Positions 7,757-15,762 of a DNA stretch of 64,000 bases are shown here, piece by piece (position 1 is the first letter of the stretch; each line of letters begins with the position of its first letter). Origin of the DNA: Pseudaeromonas paramecii (lineage in GTDB: Bacteria; Pseudomonadota; Gammaproteobacteria; Enterobacterales; Aeromonadaceae); NCBI RefSeq assembly GCF_039540575.1, contig NZ_BAABFC010000012.1, forward strand, positions 306,016-370,015, written 5' to 3'. The notes below the pieces were generated by a model that was given only the letters and a program-made list of their open reading frames with translations, was not told the origin of the DNA and ran no database searches. The position numbers and the translations under genes are program-made.

Positions 7757-8983
7757 ATGAACACTGTGACCAGGATGCGAGGCCCCGCCCGTCAGGGCGG
7801 CATAGTGCTGGTACTGGCGGCCGTCAGCCTGCTGGTACTGCTGGCCATGGCGGCCATGGCCTTGGATGTGGGGCACCTGATCCTCAACAAGGGCAAGCTG
7901 CAGAACATGGTGGATGCGGCGGCCTTAAGTGCCGCCAAGACCCTGGATCTGGGCGGTGATCAGGCCCTGGCCACCACGGCGGCCCTCACCATGCTCAACA
8001 CCCATCTTGCCCAGCCGGGCTATGGGCGTTTTAGTCTGGCGGGCGCGAATATCCAGGTGCAGTTTTCCGACAGCCTGCCGTTTACCCCCGGCGGCAGTGC
8101 CAATGCCACCTATGTGCGGGTGGCGGTGAGTCAGGTGGACTTGCCGGAGTTTTTTGCCCGGGTGCTGAAACTGGATATGCAGGTGCAGGCCAGTGCCGTG
8201 GCGGGGCCCAGCACCAGTCTGGTCAACACCTGCAACCTGGTGCCCATCTTGGTGTGTGGTGAGGAGGGGGCAGAGAACTTCGGGTATGACACAGAGGAGC
8301 TGATTGGCCTCAAGTATTCCTCGCCGGATGAGGAGGTGGGAACGGGCAACTTCCACTTGCTGCGACTGCCAGATGCCGCCGGGGCGGCGGACATTCGGGT
8401 GGAGTTGGCCGGTGGTTATGGCGAGTGCCTGAGCCTGGAAAGTTCCATGCTGGAAACGGAGCCGGGCAACAAGGCTGGCCCTACCGCCCAGGGGCTCAAC
8501 ACCCGATTTGGCATCTATTCTGGGGCCGGTGTCAACGAACAGGATTACCCGCCTGATCTGGTGGTAACCCAGCCCACCCCCCAGGTGAAGGTGGATAAAA
8601 AAACCGGCGCCATGGATCAGACGGATCCGGATCAGTTGAGCTTCAATCTGGCGGACTACCTGGAGGAGTATCAGGCCCAGAACGTGGAGGAGGCCTACCA
8701 AGACTGCCTATTAGGGGAGTGTAGCGAGCGGGGGGCTTATCGCCGTGTCATGGCGGTACCCATCGGTCGCTGTGATGGCGGGGTCAATGGTCAGGGCGAG
8801 CTGCCTTTTTTGGGGCTGGCCTGTCTGTTCCTGGTTCAGCCGGTGGATCAGGCGGATGCCTTTATCGTCGGTCAGTTCATGTCCAGCTGTAATTTGGCGA
8901 CAGGAACGCCAGGCATGAACCCCTTGCAGGCAGGGCCTTATCGGATCCAGCTCTACCGCGACAACCTGAGTGGAGATGCCTGA
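7757..8983 (+). CDS. TadG-like pilus assembly protein
   Basis: A 408-residue protein with an N-terminal Tad-type helix (GGIVLVLAAVSLLVLLAMAAMALDVGHLIL) followed by KLQNMVDAAALSAAKTLD, the signature of the TadG N-terminal domain. The remainder is extracytoplasmic and contains several Cys residues (TCNLVPILVCG, YGECLSLE, YQDCLLGECS). TadG proteins have a helix like that of a pseudopilin and may anchor the pilus at the surface. AAGGAGG lies upstream and the stop overlaps the tadE start by one base. No von Willebrand A domain was recognised, so it is not a standard full-length TadG. Confidence 0.8.
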   Translation: MNTVTRMRGPARQGGIVLVLAAVSLLVLLAMAAMALDVGHLILNKGKLQNMVDAAALSAAKTLDLGGDQALATTAALTMLNTHLAQPGYGRFSLAGANIQVQFSDSLPFTPGGSANATYVRVAVSQVDLPEFFARVLKLDMQVQASAVAGPSTSLVNTCNLVPILVCGEEGAENFGYDTEELIGLKYSSPDEEVGTGNFHLLRLPDAAGAADIRVELAGGYGECLSLESSMLETEPGNKAGPTAQGLNTRFGIYSGAGVNEQDYPPDLVVTQPTPQVKVDKKTGAMDQTDPDQLSFNLADYLEEYQAQNVEEAYQDCLLGECSERGAYRRVMAVPIGRCDGGVNGQGELPFLGLACLFLVQPVDQADAFIVGQFMSSCNLATGTPGMNPLQAGPYRIQLYRDNLSGDA

Positions 8984-9438
8984 TGAGGGCCGCCAACCGC
9001 CAACAGGGGCTGGCCGTGGTGGAGTTCACCCTGCTGCTGCCCATACTGCTGATCCTGTTGCTGGGGCTGACGGAGCTGGGGCGGGCCCTGTACCAGTACA
9101 GCCAGTTGGAGAAGATGGCTCGGGACACGGCGCGCTTTGTGGTGGAGGGGGCGGCCAGTGGCACGACCGGGCTGGTGCAGCTAACGCCTGAGGTGGTGGC
9201 CGAGGCGAGCGCTTTGGCCGTAAATGGTGATGGCAACGGCCAGCCGCTATTGCCCGGGCTCACGGCGGCAGATGTGACCATCTCCAGTCTGGGAGGGACC
9301 TTGGTGAAGGTGGAGATCCGCTACCGTTTCTCGCCCATGTTATTTGGCGACACCCTGCGACTGCCACTGTTCGGCCTGGCGGATGATATCAGCCTGCAGT
9401 TCGACCTGGTCAGCAGCAGTGTCATGAGGGCCTTGTGA
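8983..9438 (+). CDS. tadE: TadE-type pseudopilin
   Basis: A 151-residue membrane protein with the TadE motif: QQGLAVVEFTLLLPILLILLL at residues 6-26, then LTELGRALYQYSQLEKMARDTARF. The Glu of VEF corresponds to Glu5 of type IV pilins. TadE is a minor pseudopilin processed by TadV and needed for Flp pilus assembly. The ATG at 8983 overlaps the TadG-like stop (TGATG), which points to coupled translation. Confidence 0.9.
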   Translation: MRAANRQQGLAVVEFTLLLPILLILLLGLTELGRALYQYSQLEKMARDTARFVVEGAASGTTGLVQLTPEVVAEASALAVNGDGNGQPLLPGLTAADVTISSLGGTLVKVEIRYRFSPMLFGDTLRLPLFGLADDISLQFDLVSSSVMRAL

Positions 9439-9929
9439 TGATGTCTCATTTTCTGCAGCGGCGCAGCCGCGGAACCGTCCTCATCGAGTTCACTCTGGTG
9501 GCGGTGCTCTTTTTCCTTCTACTGTTTGCCATCATGGAGTTCAGTCGCCTGCTGTTTGTCTGGCACGCCTTGAGCGAGTCCACCCGGCGGGCGGCGCGGC
9601 TGGCCGCCGTCTGTCAGGTGAGCGAGGCAGAACAGCTGGACGTGCGGACCTTGGCAGTGCTGGAGCCCGGGTTGTTGCCGGAGTTTGGCCCGGACAACCT
9701 GCAGCTTAATTACCTAGATGCCACCGGGGCCCCGGTGACCGGGGATCTGACCCAGGCCGCCACCTTCAACCAGATCCGCTTCGTGCAGGCACGGGTGATC
9801 AATTACCAGCTGCGGCTGATGATCCCGTTTTTGACGCCGGATCTGGTGACGCTGCTGGCCCCGGCGTTTAGCACCACCCTGCCCAGAGAGAGTCTGGGCG
9901 TAACGCCCACGGGCTACACGGACTGTTAG
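9438..9929 (+). CDS. tadF: TadF-type pseudopilin
   Basis: A 163-residue relative of TadE: GTVLIEFTLVAVLFFLLLFA forms the N-terminal helix with a pilin-like Glu, followed by MEFSRLLFVWHALSESTRRAARLAA. It belongs to the TadE-like family and in this position is normally named TadF. Three starts are possible (GTG 9435, ATG 9438, ATG 9441). The ATG at 9438 is given because it overlaps the tadE stop codon in the same TGATG arrangement as the preceding gene pair. Confidence 0.85.
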   Translation: MMSHFLQRRSRGTVLIEFTLVAVLFFLLLFAIMEFSRLLFVWHALSESTRRAARLAAVCQVSEAEQLDVRTLAVLEPGLLPEFGPDNLQLNYLDATGAPVTGDLTQAATFNQIRFVQARVINYQLRLMIPFLTPDLVTLLAPAFSTTLPRESLGVTPTGYTDC

Positions 9930-9941
9930 GGGGGAGATGCG

Positions 9942-11174
9942 GTGAGCACAGTCGTCGACTTACGCAGTGGCCAGGCCGCCTATCCGAGGATGATCGCCAC
10001 CTCGCTGGATTGCTGGCTGGTGAGCGCCCACCCCTCGGTGCTGGAGCATGTGGCGGGCACGCTGGGGCAGTGGAGCAATGTCCGCTGCCAGGCCTATGCC
10101 GCCCTGCAGCACCTGGAGGAGGCCCAGCAGGAAGAGGGGGGCATGCTGTGGCCCGATCTGCTGCTGCTGTATGACCAGGATGACTGGGAGTGCTCCTTGG
10201 CGGAGTTTCGCGAGGTTTCCGGTCACGGCCTGACCGCCGTGCTGCTGTTTAGCCAGCAGCCGGACACCGCCCTGATGCGCCAGGCCTTGCGGGCCGGGGT
10301 GCAGGATGTGCTCGGTCTGCCCTGTGACGAGGATGAGTTATTGGAGTCCCTGGCGGCGGTGGCGGCCCACAAGCTGCAGCATGGCCGGCTGGGACGGGTC
10401 AGCGTATTTCTCAACGGCAAGGGCGGCATGGGCGCGACTTTCCTTGCCACCTCGGTGGCCCACCTGCTGGCCAAGGAGAAGCAGGAGCGCACCGTGCTCA
10501 TCGATGCCGATAGCCAGTTTGGCTGTTGCCATTACCTGCTGGGGGTGCAGCCCAAGTTCTCCTTGTCCGAGGCCCTGGAGCAGGTGGAGGAGCTGGACGA
10601 CATGGCGCTGGAAGGCCTGCTGTGCAAGCACGACTCTGGTTTGCGGCTCATCGGTAGTCGAACCGAGCAGCTGGGGGGCGCGACGACCCTGACGGCCCAG
10701 AGTTTCGGCCTGTTTCTCACCAAGGTCAGACAGCATTATGACCATGTGGTGGTGGATCTCTCCCGCGGGGTGGAGGCCTGGAACATGCCGGCCGTACTGG
10801 AGGCCCATCGCCTGTTCATGGTGGTGCAGCAGAGCCTGCCGGCCCTGCGGGATGCGGCCTTGCTGTTGCGTCAGATCCGTCAGGCCACCGGCATCGGCAA
10901 CGACAAGCTCAGGGTCATCGCCAATCGTTATTCCCCCCGTCTGGACATAGGTCGGGACGCCCTCTGCCAGCCCCTGGGGGTGTCGTCCGCCATCCTGGTG
11001 CCCAATGACTTTGCCACCGCCAATGCCTGCGCCAACTTAGGCATTCCGCTGACCGAGGCGGGCCGCCATAAGCCGCTGACCCGGGTGCTGCGGGGCGTGA
11101 TGGAGGAGCTGGCCTTGCAACCCAGTCTGCCTCGTACCGGGTTTGCTGGCATCTGGGATCGCCTGAGGAGGTAG
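9942..11174 (+). CDS. tadZ: TadZ/CpaE-like localisation ATPase
   Basis: A 410-residue protein of the ParA/MinD superfamily that places the Tad machine at its site in the cell. Residues 10-140 form an atypical receiver domain and residues 150-390 the ATPase domain. The nucleotide-binding loop reads NGKGGMGATF (158-167): it keeps the signature Lys160 but has Ala165 where KGGxGKT proteins have the P-loop Lys. This is an atypical form, as is common in TadZ. VLIDADSQFG and VVVDLSRG give the other ATPase motifs. The start is GTG at 9942, with a strong GGGGGGAG eight bases upstream. It is followed after two bases by tadA. Confidence 0.88.
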   Translation: MSTVVDLRSGQAAYPRMIATSLDCWLVSAHPSVLEHVAGTLGQWSNVRCQAYAALQHLEEAQQEEGGMLWPDLLLLYDQDDWECSLAEFREVSGHGLTAVLLFSQQPDTALMRQALRAGVQDVLGLPCDEDELLESLAAVAAHKLQHGRLGRVSVFLNGKGGMGATFLATSVAHLLAKEKQERTVLIDADSQFGCCHYLLGVQPKFSLSEALEQVEELDDMALEGLLCKHDSGLRLIGSRTEQLGGATTLTAQSFGLFLTKVRQHYDHVVVDLSRGVEAWNMPAVLEAHRLFMVVQQSLPALRDAALLLRQIRQATGIGNDKLRVIANRYSPRLDIGRDALCQPLGVSSAILVPNDFATANACANLGIPLTEAGRHKPLTRVLRGVMEELALQPSLPRTGFAGIWDRLRR

Positions 11175-11176
11175 TC

Positions 11177-12562
11177 ATGTTTTTTCGCAACAGCCAAAGC
11201 GGCCGTCCCCATGACCACGAGGCTGCTCCGCGCCAGGAGCCGGTGGCCGTGGCACCGAGCCAGACCCAGAGCAACGGCGTCAACAAGGAGTGGATGCGTC
11301 TCAAGCGCCGGCTGATGGATGCCTTGTTTGACAACCTGGATCTGGCCTTGCTGGAGACGTTAGGTGAGGTGGCGGCCAGGGAGCAGATTGCCGAAGCCAC
11401 CGCCAGCCTGCTGACCGAGCTGGAGAGCCCCTTGAGTGCCGATGCCCGGCGTCGGATCATCAAGGAGATCGGCGACGAGATCCTGGGATTGGGGCCCTTG
11501 GAGCCGCTGCTGGCGGATCACAGTGTCTCGGATATCCTGGTGAACGGCTTCGATCAGATCTACGTGGAGCGGGCCGGCAAGCTGGAGCTGACCGGCCACC
11601 GCTTTCAGGATGATCATCACCTGCTGAGCATCATAGATCGCATCGTCTCCCAGGTAGGCCGGCGCATCGACGAAAGCTCCCCCATGGTGGATGCCCGGCT
11701 CAAGGATGGTTCCCGGGTCAATGCCATCATTCCCCCCTTGGCCATCGATGGCCCCAGCCTCTCCATTCGCCGTTTTGCGGTGGAGCGCTTGGGGATGGAC
11801 AACCTCATCGGGTTCGGCACCCTGGATGCCGCCATGGCCCACTTCTGCAACGCCATCGTCCGCGGGCGGCTCAACGTGCTCATCTCCGGCGGGACCGGCT
11901 CGGGCAAGACCACCACCCTTAACATCCTCTCCGGCTACATTCCGGCCAGCGAACGCATCATCACCATAGAAGACTCGGCGGAGCTGCAGCTGCAACAGCC
12001 CCATGTGGTGCGGCTGGAGACCCGGCCTCCCAACATCGAAGGGCGGGGGGCCGTCACCCAGCGGGAGCTGGTGATCAACGCCCTGCGCATGCGCCCGGAT
12101 CGCATCGTGGTGGGGGAGGTGCGGGGCGCCGAAGCGGTAGACATGCTGGCGGCCATGAACACGGGGCACGATGGCTCCATGACCACCATCCACGCCAACA
12201 CGCCGCGGGATGCCCTGAGCCGCATCGAGAACATGTTCGCCATGGCCGGCTGGAACATGCCGGCCAAGAACGTGCGGGCTCAGATCGCCTCGGCCCTGCA
12301 CATAGTGCTGCAGCTCAAGCGGATGGAGGATGGCCGGCGTCGCCTGGTGAGCATTCAGGAGATCAACGGCATGGAAGGGGACGTCATCACCATGACGGAG
12401 CTGTTTCGCTTCGAACGCCAGGGGGTGGATAAGGAGGGCAACATACTGGGCTGTTACCTGCCCACCGGCAACATTCCCACCTTCATGGATGCCTTCGCCC
12501 ACATGGGCATCGACTTGCCCTATTCCCTGTTCACCCCGCAATTGGGCGGCACAAGGAGGTAA
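11177..12562 (+). CDS. tadA: Tad secretion ATPase TadA/CpaF
   Basis: A 461-residue type II/IV secretion system hexameric ATPase that powers assembly of Flp pili at the inner membrane. Walker A is GGTGSGKTT (residues 238-246), followed by the Asp box EDSAELQL, a Walker B region DRIVVGEVRGAEAVDML and the His box GHDGSMTTIHAN. The N-terminal domain contains LVNGFDQIYVERAGKLEL, typical of CpaF. The first 50 residues are polar and poorly conserved. GGAGG precedes the ATG. It lies between tadZ and tadB as usual. Confidence 0.97.
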   Translation: MFFRNSQSGRPHDHEAAPRQEPVAVAPSQTQSNGVNKEWMRLKRRLMDALFDNLDLALLETLGEVAAREQIAEATASLLTELESPLSADARRRIIKEIGDEILGLGPLEPLLADHSVSDILVNGFDQIYVERAGKLELTGHRFQDDHHLLSIIDRIVSQVGRRIDESSPMVDARLKDGSRVNAIIPPLAIDGPSLSIRRFAVERLGMDNLIGFGTLDAAMAHFCNAIVRGRLNVLISGGTGSGKTTTLNILSGYIPASERIITIEDSAELQLQQPHVVRLETRPPNIEGRGAVTQRELVINALRMRPDRIVVGEVRGAEAVDMLAAMNTGHDGSMTTIHANTPRDALSRIENMFAMAGWNMPAKNVRAQIASALHIVLQLKRMEDGRRRLVSIQEINGMEGDVITMTELFRFERQGVDKEGNILGCYLPTGNIPTFMDAFAHMGIDLPYSLFTPQLGGTRR

Positions 12563-12564
12563 GC

Positions 12565-13536
12565 ATGGAACAGACACTGGAGCTGTACCTGCTGGTGGTG
12601 TTTATCGCCGTGGTGGTGATCTCCCAGACGGTCCTGGTCTCCTTGGGGGGAACCCGGGCCAAACAGAACCGCTTGATGCGCGAACGTCTGCGGCAGTTGG
12701 CGGATCAGCAGCAGGAGGCCAAGCTCTCCTTGTTGCGCCAGCGCTATCTGGCGGATCTCACCCCCCTGGCCCGTTGGCTGGAAGGCAGCGAGCTGGGGCA
12801 GGCACTGCGCTGGCGCCTGCAGCAGGCGGGGCTGGACTGGCTGGCCTACCGCACCGTGCTGGGCTGGTTGGGGGGCGCCTTGCTGGGCAGCCTGCTGGCC
12901 TGGGTCGGGTTGGGTAATCCGGCGGTGGCCTTGCTGTGGCCGGTGGCCCTGTTGGTGGTGCTGCTGTTCTGGATGCGCCTGAAGACCGCCGAGCGGTTGG
13001 ATCGCTTCGAAGAGCAGTTTGTCGAGGCGCTGGATGTGATGAAGCGGGCGCTGCTGGTGGGCTACCCCCTGGTGGAGGTGTTCCGTACCGTGGGCGAGGA
13101 GATGAGTGAGCCCATCGCCGGTGAGTTTCGCCAGACCTATGCCGAACTCAACTTCGGGGTGGAGCTGCGTCTGGTGCTGGCGGGGCTGGCGGAGCGCAAT
13201 CCCTCGGTGAGCATGCTGGCCTTCATCAGCGCCGTGATGATCCAGAAGGAGACCGGCGGCAACCTGGCGGAGAACCTGGACAAGCTGGGGCAGGTGATCC
13301 GCGGCCGGTTCCGGCTGTACCGCAAGGTGCGCACCCTGTCGGCGGAGGGCCGCATGTCGGCCTGGGTGTTGGCTCTGGTGCCCTTGGGGTTGTTCTTGGC
13401 GCTGTACCTGATGCAGCCGGATTACCTGGCTCCCTTGGTGGGGACCAGCCGAGGCCATTTTCTGCTGATCTACTCCTTCGTCAGCCTGGGGTTGGGGCTG
13501 ATGCTGGTCAAGCGCATCCTGCGTATCGAGGTGTGA
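12565..13536 (+). CDS. tadB: Tad inner-membrane platform protein TadB
   Basis: A 323-residue integral membrane protein of the GspF/T2SSF family. An N-terminal helix (residues 6-27), two helices around 95-135 and two more near the C-terminus surround the cytoplasmic T2SSF domain with FEEQFVEALDVMKRALLVGYPLVE and EKTGGNLAENLDKLG-like text (QKETGGNLAENLDKL). TadB and TadC together form the platform that couples TadA to pilin extraction. AAGGAGG lies directly before the ATG, 2 bases after tadA. Confidence 0.93.
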   Translation: MEQTLELYLLVVFIAVVVISQTVLVSLGGTRAKQNRLMRERLRQLADQQQEAKLSLLRQRYLADLTPLARWLEGSELGQALRWRLQQAGLDWLAYRTVLGWLGGALLGSLLAWVGLGNPAVALLWPVALLVVLLFWMRLKTAERLDRFEEQFVEALDVMKRALLVGYPLVEVFRTVGEEMSEPIAGEFRQTYAELNFGVELRLVLAGLAERNPSVSMLAFISAVMIQKETGGNLAENLDKLGQVIRGRFRLYRKVRTLSAEGRMSAWVLALVPLGLFLALYLMQPDYLAPLVGTSRGHFLLIYSFVSLGLGLMLVKRILRIEV

Positions 13537-13537
13537 G

Positions 13538-14491
13538 ATGGATTATCTGCTCAGCCTGTTTGGCGATCTGTTCAACGACTCCGAACGGGGCCGCCTGATC
13601 TTCCTGCTGCTGGTAGGGCTGAGCGCCATCGCCCTGGGGCTGGGCTTGACCCTGCTGGTAACCAGTTGGCTCGACCCCCTGCGGCGGCGACTGTCTCACC
13701 TGGCACACCCGCACACCGAGCCCCAGGCCGACGAGTGGTACCAAACCACCCTGGACTCTGTGTCCGGCTATCTGACCCCCCGCTCGGCCAGTGAGCGTCA
13801 TTCGGTGGTGCGCCTGCTGACCCACGCCGGCTTCCAGAGCCAGCGGGCACTGCCCAGTTTCTATGCCATCAAGATCTTGCTGGCCATCGGTCTGGGGGGC
13901 GGCGCCCTGTTCGTCAGCCACTATTTTCCGGCGCTCAAGTCCCAGCAGGTGCTGCTCTATACGGTGGGCGCCATTTTTTGCGGCATGATGCTGCCCAACA
14001 TGGTGGTCAGCCGGTTGGCGGCGGCCCGGATACAGCGGATGCAGCGGGCCTTTCCCGATGCCCTGGATCTGCTGGTGGTCACCTCGGAGGCCGGATTGGG
14101 CTTTATCGCCGCCCTCAACCGGGTATCGGACGAGATGGTCGGCATGTGCCCCGAGCTGGGGGGCGAGATGCAGATGGTGTGCACGAAGATCCGGGTGGGG
14201 GTGGCCGTTCCCGACGCCCTCAAGCAGATGGTGGAGCGCACCGGCCTGGAGGAGGTGCGGGGGCTGGCCGGGGTCATAGGTCAGTCGCTGAAGATGGGCT
14301 CCAGTCTGGGGGAAACCCTGCGGGTCTATGCCGACGAGTTTCGGGATCGGCGGATGCAGCGGGCCGAAGAGGCGGCGGCCAAGATAGGCACCAAGCTGAT
14401 CTTTCCCCTGGTGATGTTTATCTGGCCGGGGTTTTTCGTGGTGGCGGTGGGGCCGGCCATTATTGCCGTGCTGGAAACCTTTCATCGCTAG
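13538..14491 (+). CDS. tadC: Tad inner-membrane platform protein TadC
   Basis: A 317-residue GspF-family membrane protein, partner of TadB. A hydrophobic helix lies at residues 18-45, a pair around 105-150, and a C-terminal helix at 285-310. The T2SSF core contains RAFPDALDLLVVTSEAGLGF and GSSLGETLRVYADEFRDRR. Its start is one base after the tadB stop, with only GAGGTGTGAG as ribosome site, so the two are very likely translated together. Confidence 0.93.
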   Translation: MDYLLSLFGDLFNDSERGRLIFLLLVGLSAIALGLGLTLLVTSWLDPLRRRLSHLAHPHTEPQADEWYQTTLDSVSGYLTPRSASERHSVVRLLTHAGFQSQRALPSFYAIKILLAIGLGGGALFVSHYFPALKSQQVLLYTVGAIFCGMMLPNMVVSRLAAARIQRMQRAFPDALDLLVVTSEAGLGFIAALNRVSDEMVGMCPELGGEMQMVCTKIRVGVAVPDALKQMVERTGLEEVRGLAGVIGQSLKMGSSLGETLRVYADEFRDRRMQRAEEAAAKIGTKLIFPLVMFIWPGFFVVAVGPAIIAVLETFHR

Positions 14492-14527
14492 ATCAGGCCG
14501 GCGCGTGAGCGCAGCTCGGTACCTGTG

Positions 14528-14557
14528 TTGGCGGCCGCTTTGTGCAGTACTTATATG
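14528..14557 (+). promoter_or_regulatory. Weak candidate promoter before tadD
   Basis: TTGGCG (14528-14533) is followed by TATATG (14552-14557) with an 18-base spacer, in the 105-base gap between tadC and tadD. This is the largest gap inside the tad locus after flp. The match is modest and read-through from upstream is just as plausible. Confidence 0.3.
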
Positions 14558-14596
14558 ATGACAAGAGCTAGAGGGCTACTTGCCCGGGAGGCGACG

Positions 14597-15643
14597 ATGA
14601 TACGGTGGCATGGCATGCAATGGCTGTGGGGGCTCACCCTGTTGGGCTTGTTTGGCTGTGCCAGTTCGGAGGCACCCCCCAGCCAGGCCCCCTTTAGTCA
14701 CGAGCTATACGACGGCAAACCCATGGTCAGTCTGAGCAATGACTTTCCTCCTGCCACGGCTGCCGAGGCGCTGGCACGGGGCGATCTGGCCTATCGCAAG
14801 GGAGATCCGGATCTGGCCATCTACGAATACCTGCGGGGCCTGACGCTGCCGGATGCGGCGCCGCTCACCGGCACCTTTTACTTCAAGGTTGGTTACATCC
14901 ATCAACACAAGGGCAACCTGCCCCTGGCACAGCAGGCTTACGAGCGGGCGGTGGCCGCCGATCCCAAACAACCACTGTTTGGTGCCTCCCTTGGCGAGGT
15001 CCTGCTCAAGCAGGGCGCCAAGGAGCCGGCCAAGCAGCAGCTGTTGCTGGCGGTACAGGCAGATCAACGCCGTCAGGGCTGGGCCGGCAGTCAGCTGGAT
15101 CTGACCCAGCTGCAGCTGGACGCCGGCTCGCCGCTGCGGGCCTATTTGTGTCTGGGCATACTGGCGGATCTGCAAGGCGATGGCACCCTGGCCCGACGGC
15201 TGTATCAGCAGGTATTGGCCAAGCAGCCCAGCTATCCCCTGGCGTATCTGAACCTGGGCTACTCCCTCTATCTGAGCGGCGATCTGGCGGGGGCCGAGCA
15301 GCAGACCAGCCACGCCCTCAGTCTGGATAAGAATCTGACCCGCGGCTGGTCCAATTTGGGGCTGATCCTGGTGCGCAGCGGCCGTTATGAGGAGGCGCTG
15401 GAGGTGTTCAGTCACATCATGCCGCTGCACGAGGCGATGAATGACACCGGCTACCTGGCCTTACTCAATGGCGAGCCCAAGGTGGCCGCCTATTACCTGC
15501 AGCGGGCCATCGACACCTGCCCCACCTACTACGAAAAGGCCCAGCGCAATCTCAAACGGGCACAGCAGGGGCTCAGCGCCAGTCAGTTGGCCCTGGCTGA
15601 CAGTGACGTGGCCGTGGAGGTCCAACCAGCCTTGTCGCAATGA
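14597..15643 (+). CDS. tadD: Tad lipoprotein TadD with TPR repeats
   Basis: A 348-residue outer-membrane lipoprotein: signal MIRWHGMQWLWGLTLLGLFGC with the lipidated Cys at 21, then several tetratricopeptide repeats. Clear ones are TFYFKVGYIHQHKGNLPLAQQAYERA, LAYLNLGYSLYLSGDLAGAEQ and GWSNLGLILVRSGRYEEALEVF. TadD is required for secretin assembly or stability in Aggregatibacter. The ATG at 14597 has GGGAGG five bases upstream, so it is preferred over in-frame ATGs at 14525 and 14555. It is the last canonical tad gene of the locus. Confidence 0.9.
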   Translation: MIRWHGMQWLWGLTLLGLFGCASSEAPPSQAPFSHELYDGKPMVSLSNDFPPATAAEALARGDLAYRKGDPDLAIYEYLRGLTLPDAAPLTGTFYFKVGYIHQHKGNLPLAQQAYERAVAADPKQPLFGASLGEVLLKQGAKEPAKQQLLLAVQADQRRQGWAGSQLDLTQLQLDAGSPLRAYLCLGILADLQGDGTLARRLYQQVLAKQPSYPLAYLNLGYSLYLSGDLAGAEQQTSHALSLDKNLTRGWSNLGLILVRSGRYEEALEVFSHIMPLHEAMNDTGYLALLNGEPKVAAYYLQRAIDTCPTYYEKAQRNLKRAQQGLSASQLALADSDVAVEVQPALSQ

Positions 15644-15762
15644 GCTCCCTTTTCGTTTTGGCCGATTTGGTTAGAACGTATTGCTCCATCGTTGCCGGTG
15701 CTGGCTCGCCATACTTGAAGTCATCAGGGTGTTGGCAAGCGCCGTCGGCGCGGGAGGCAGGG

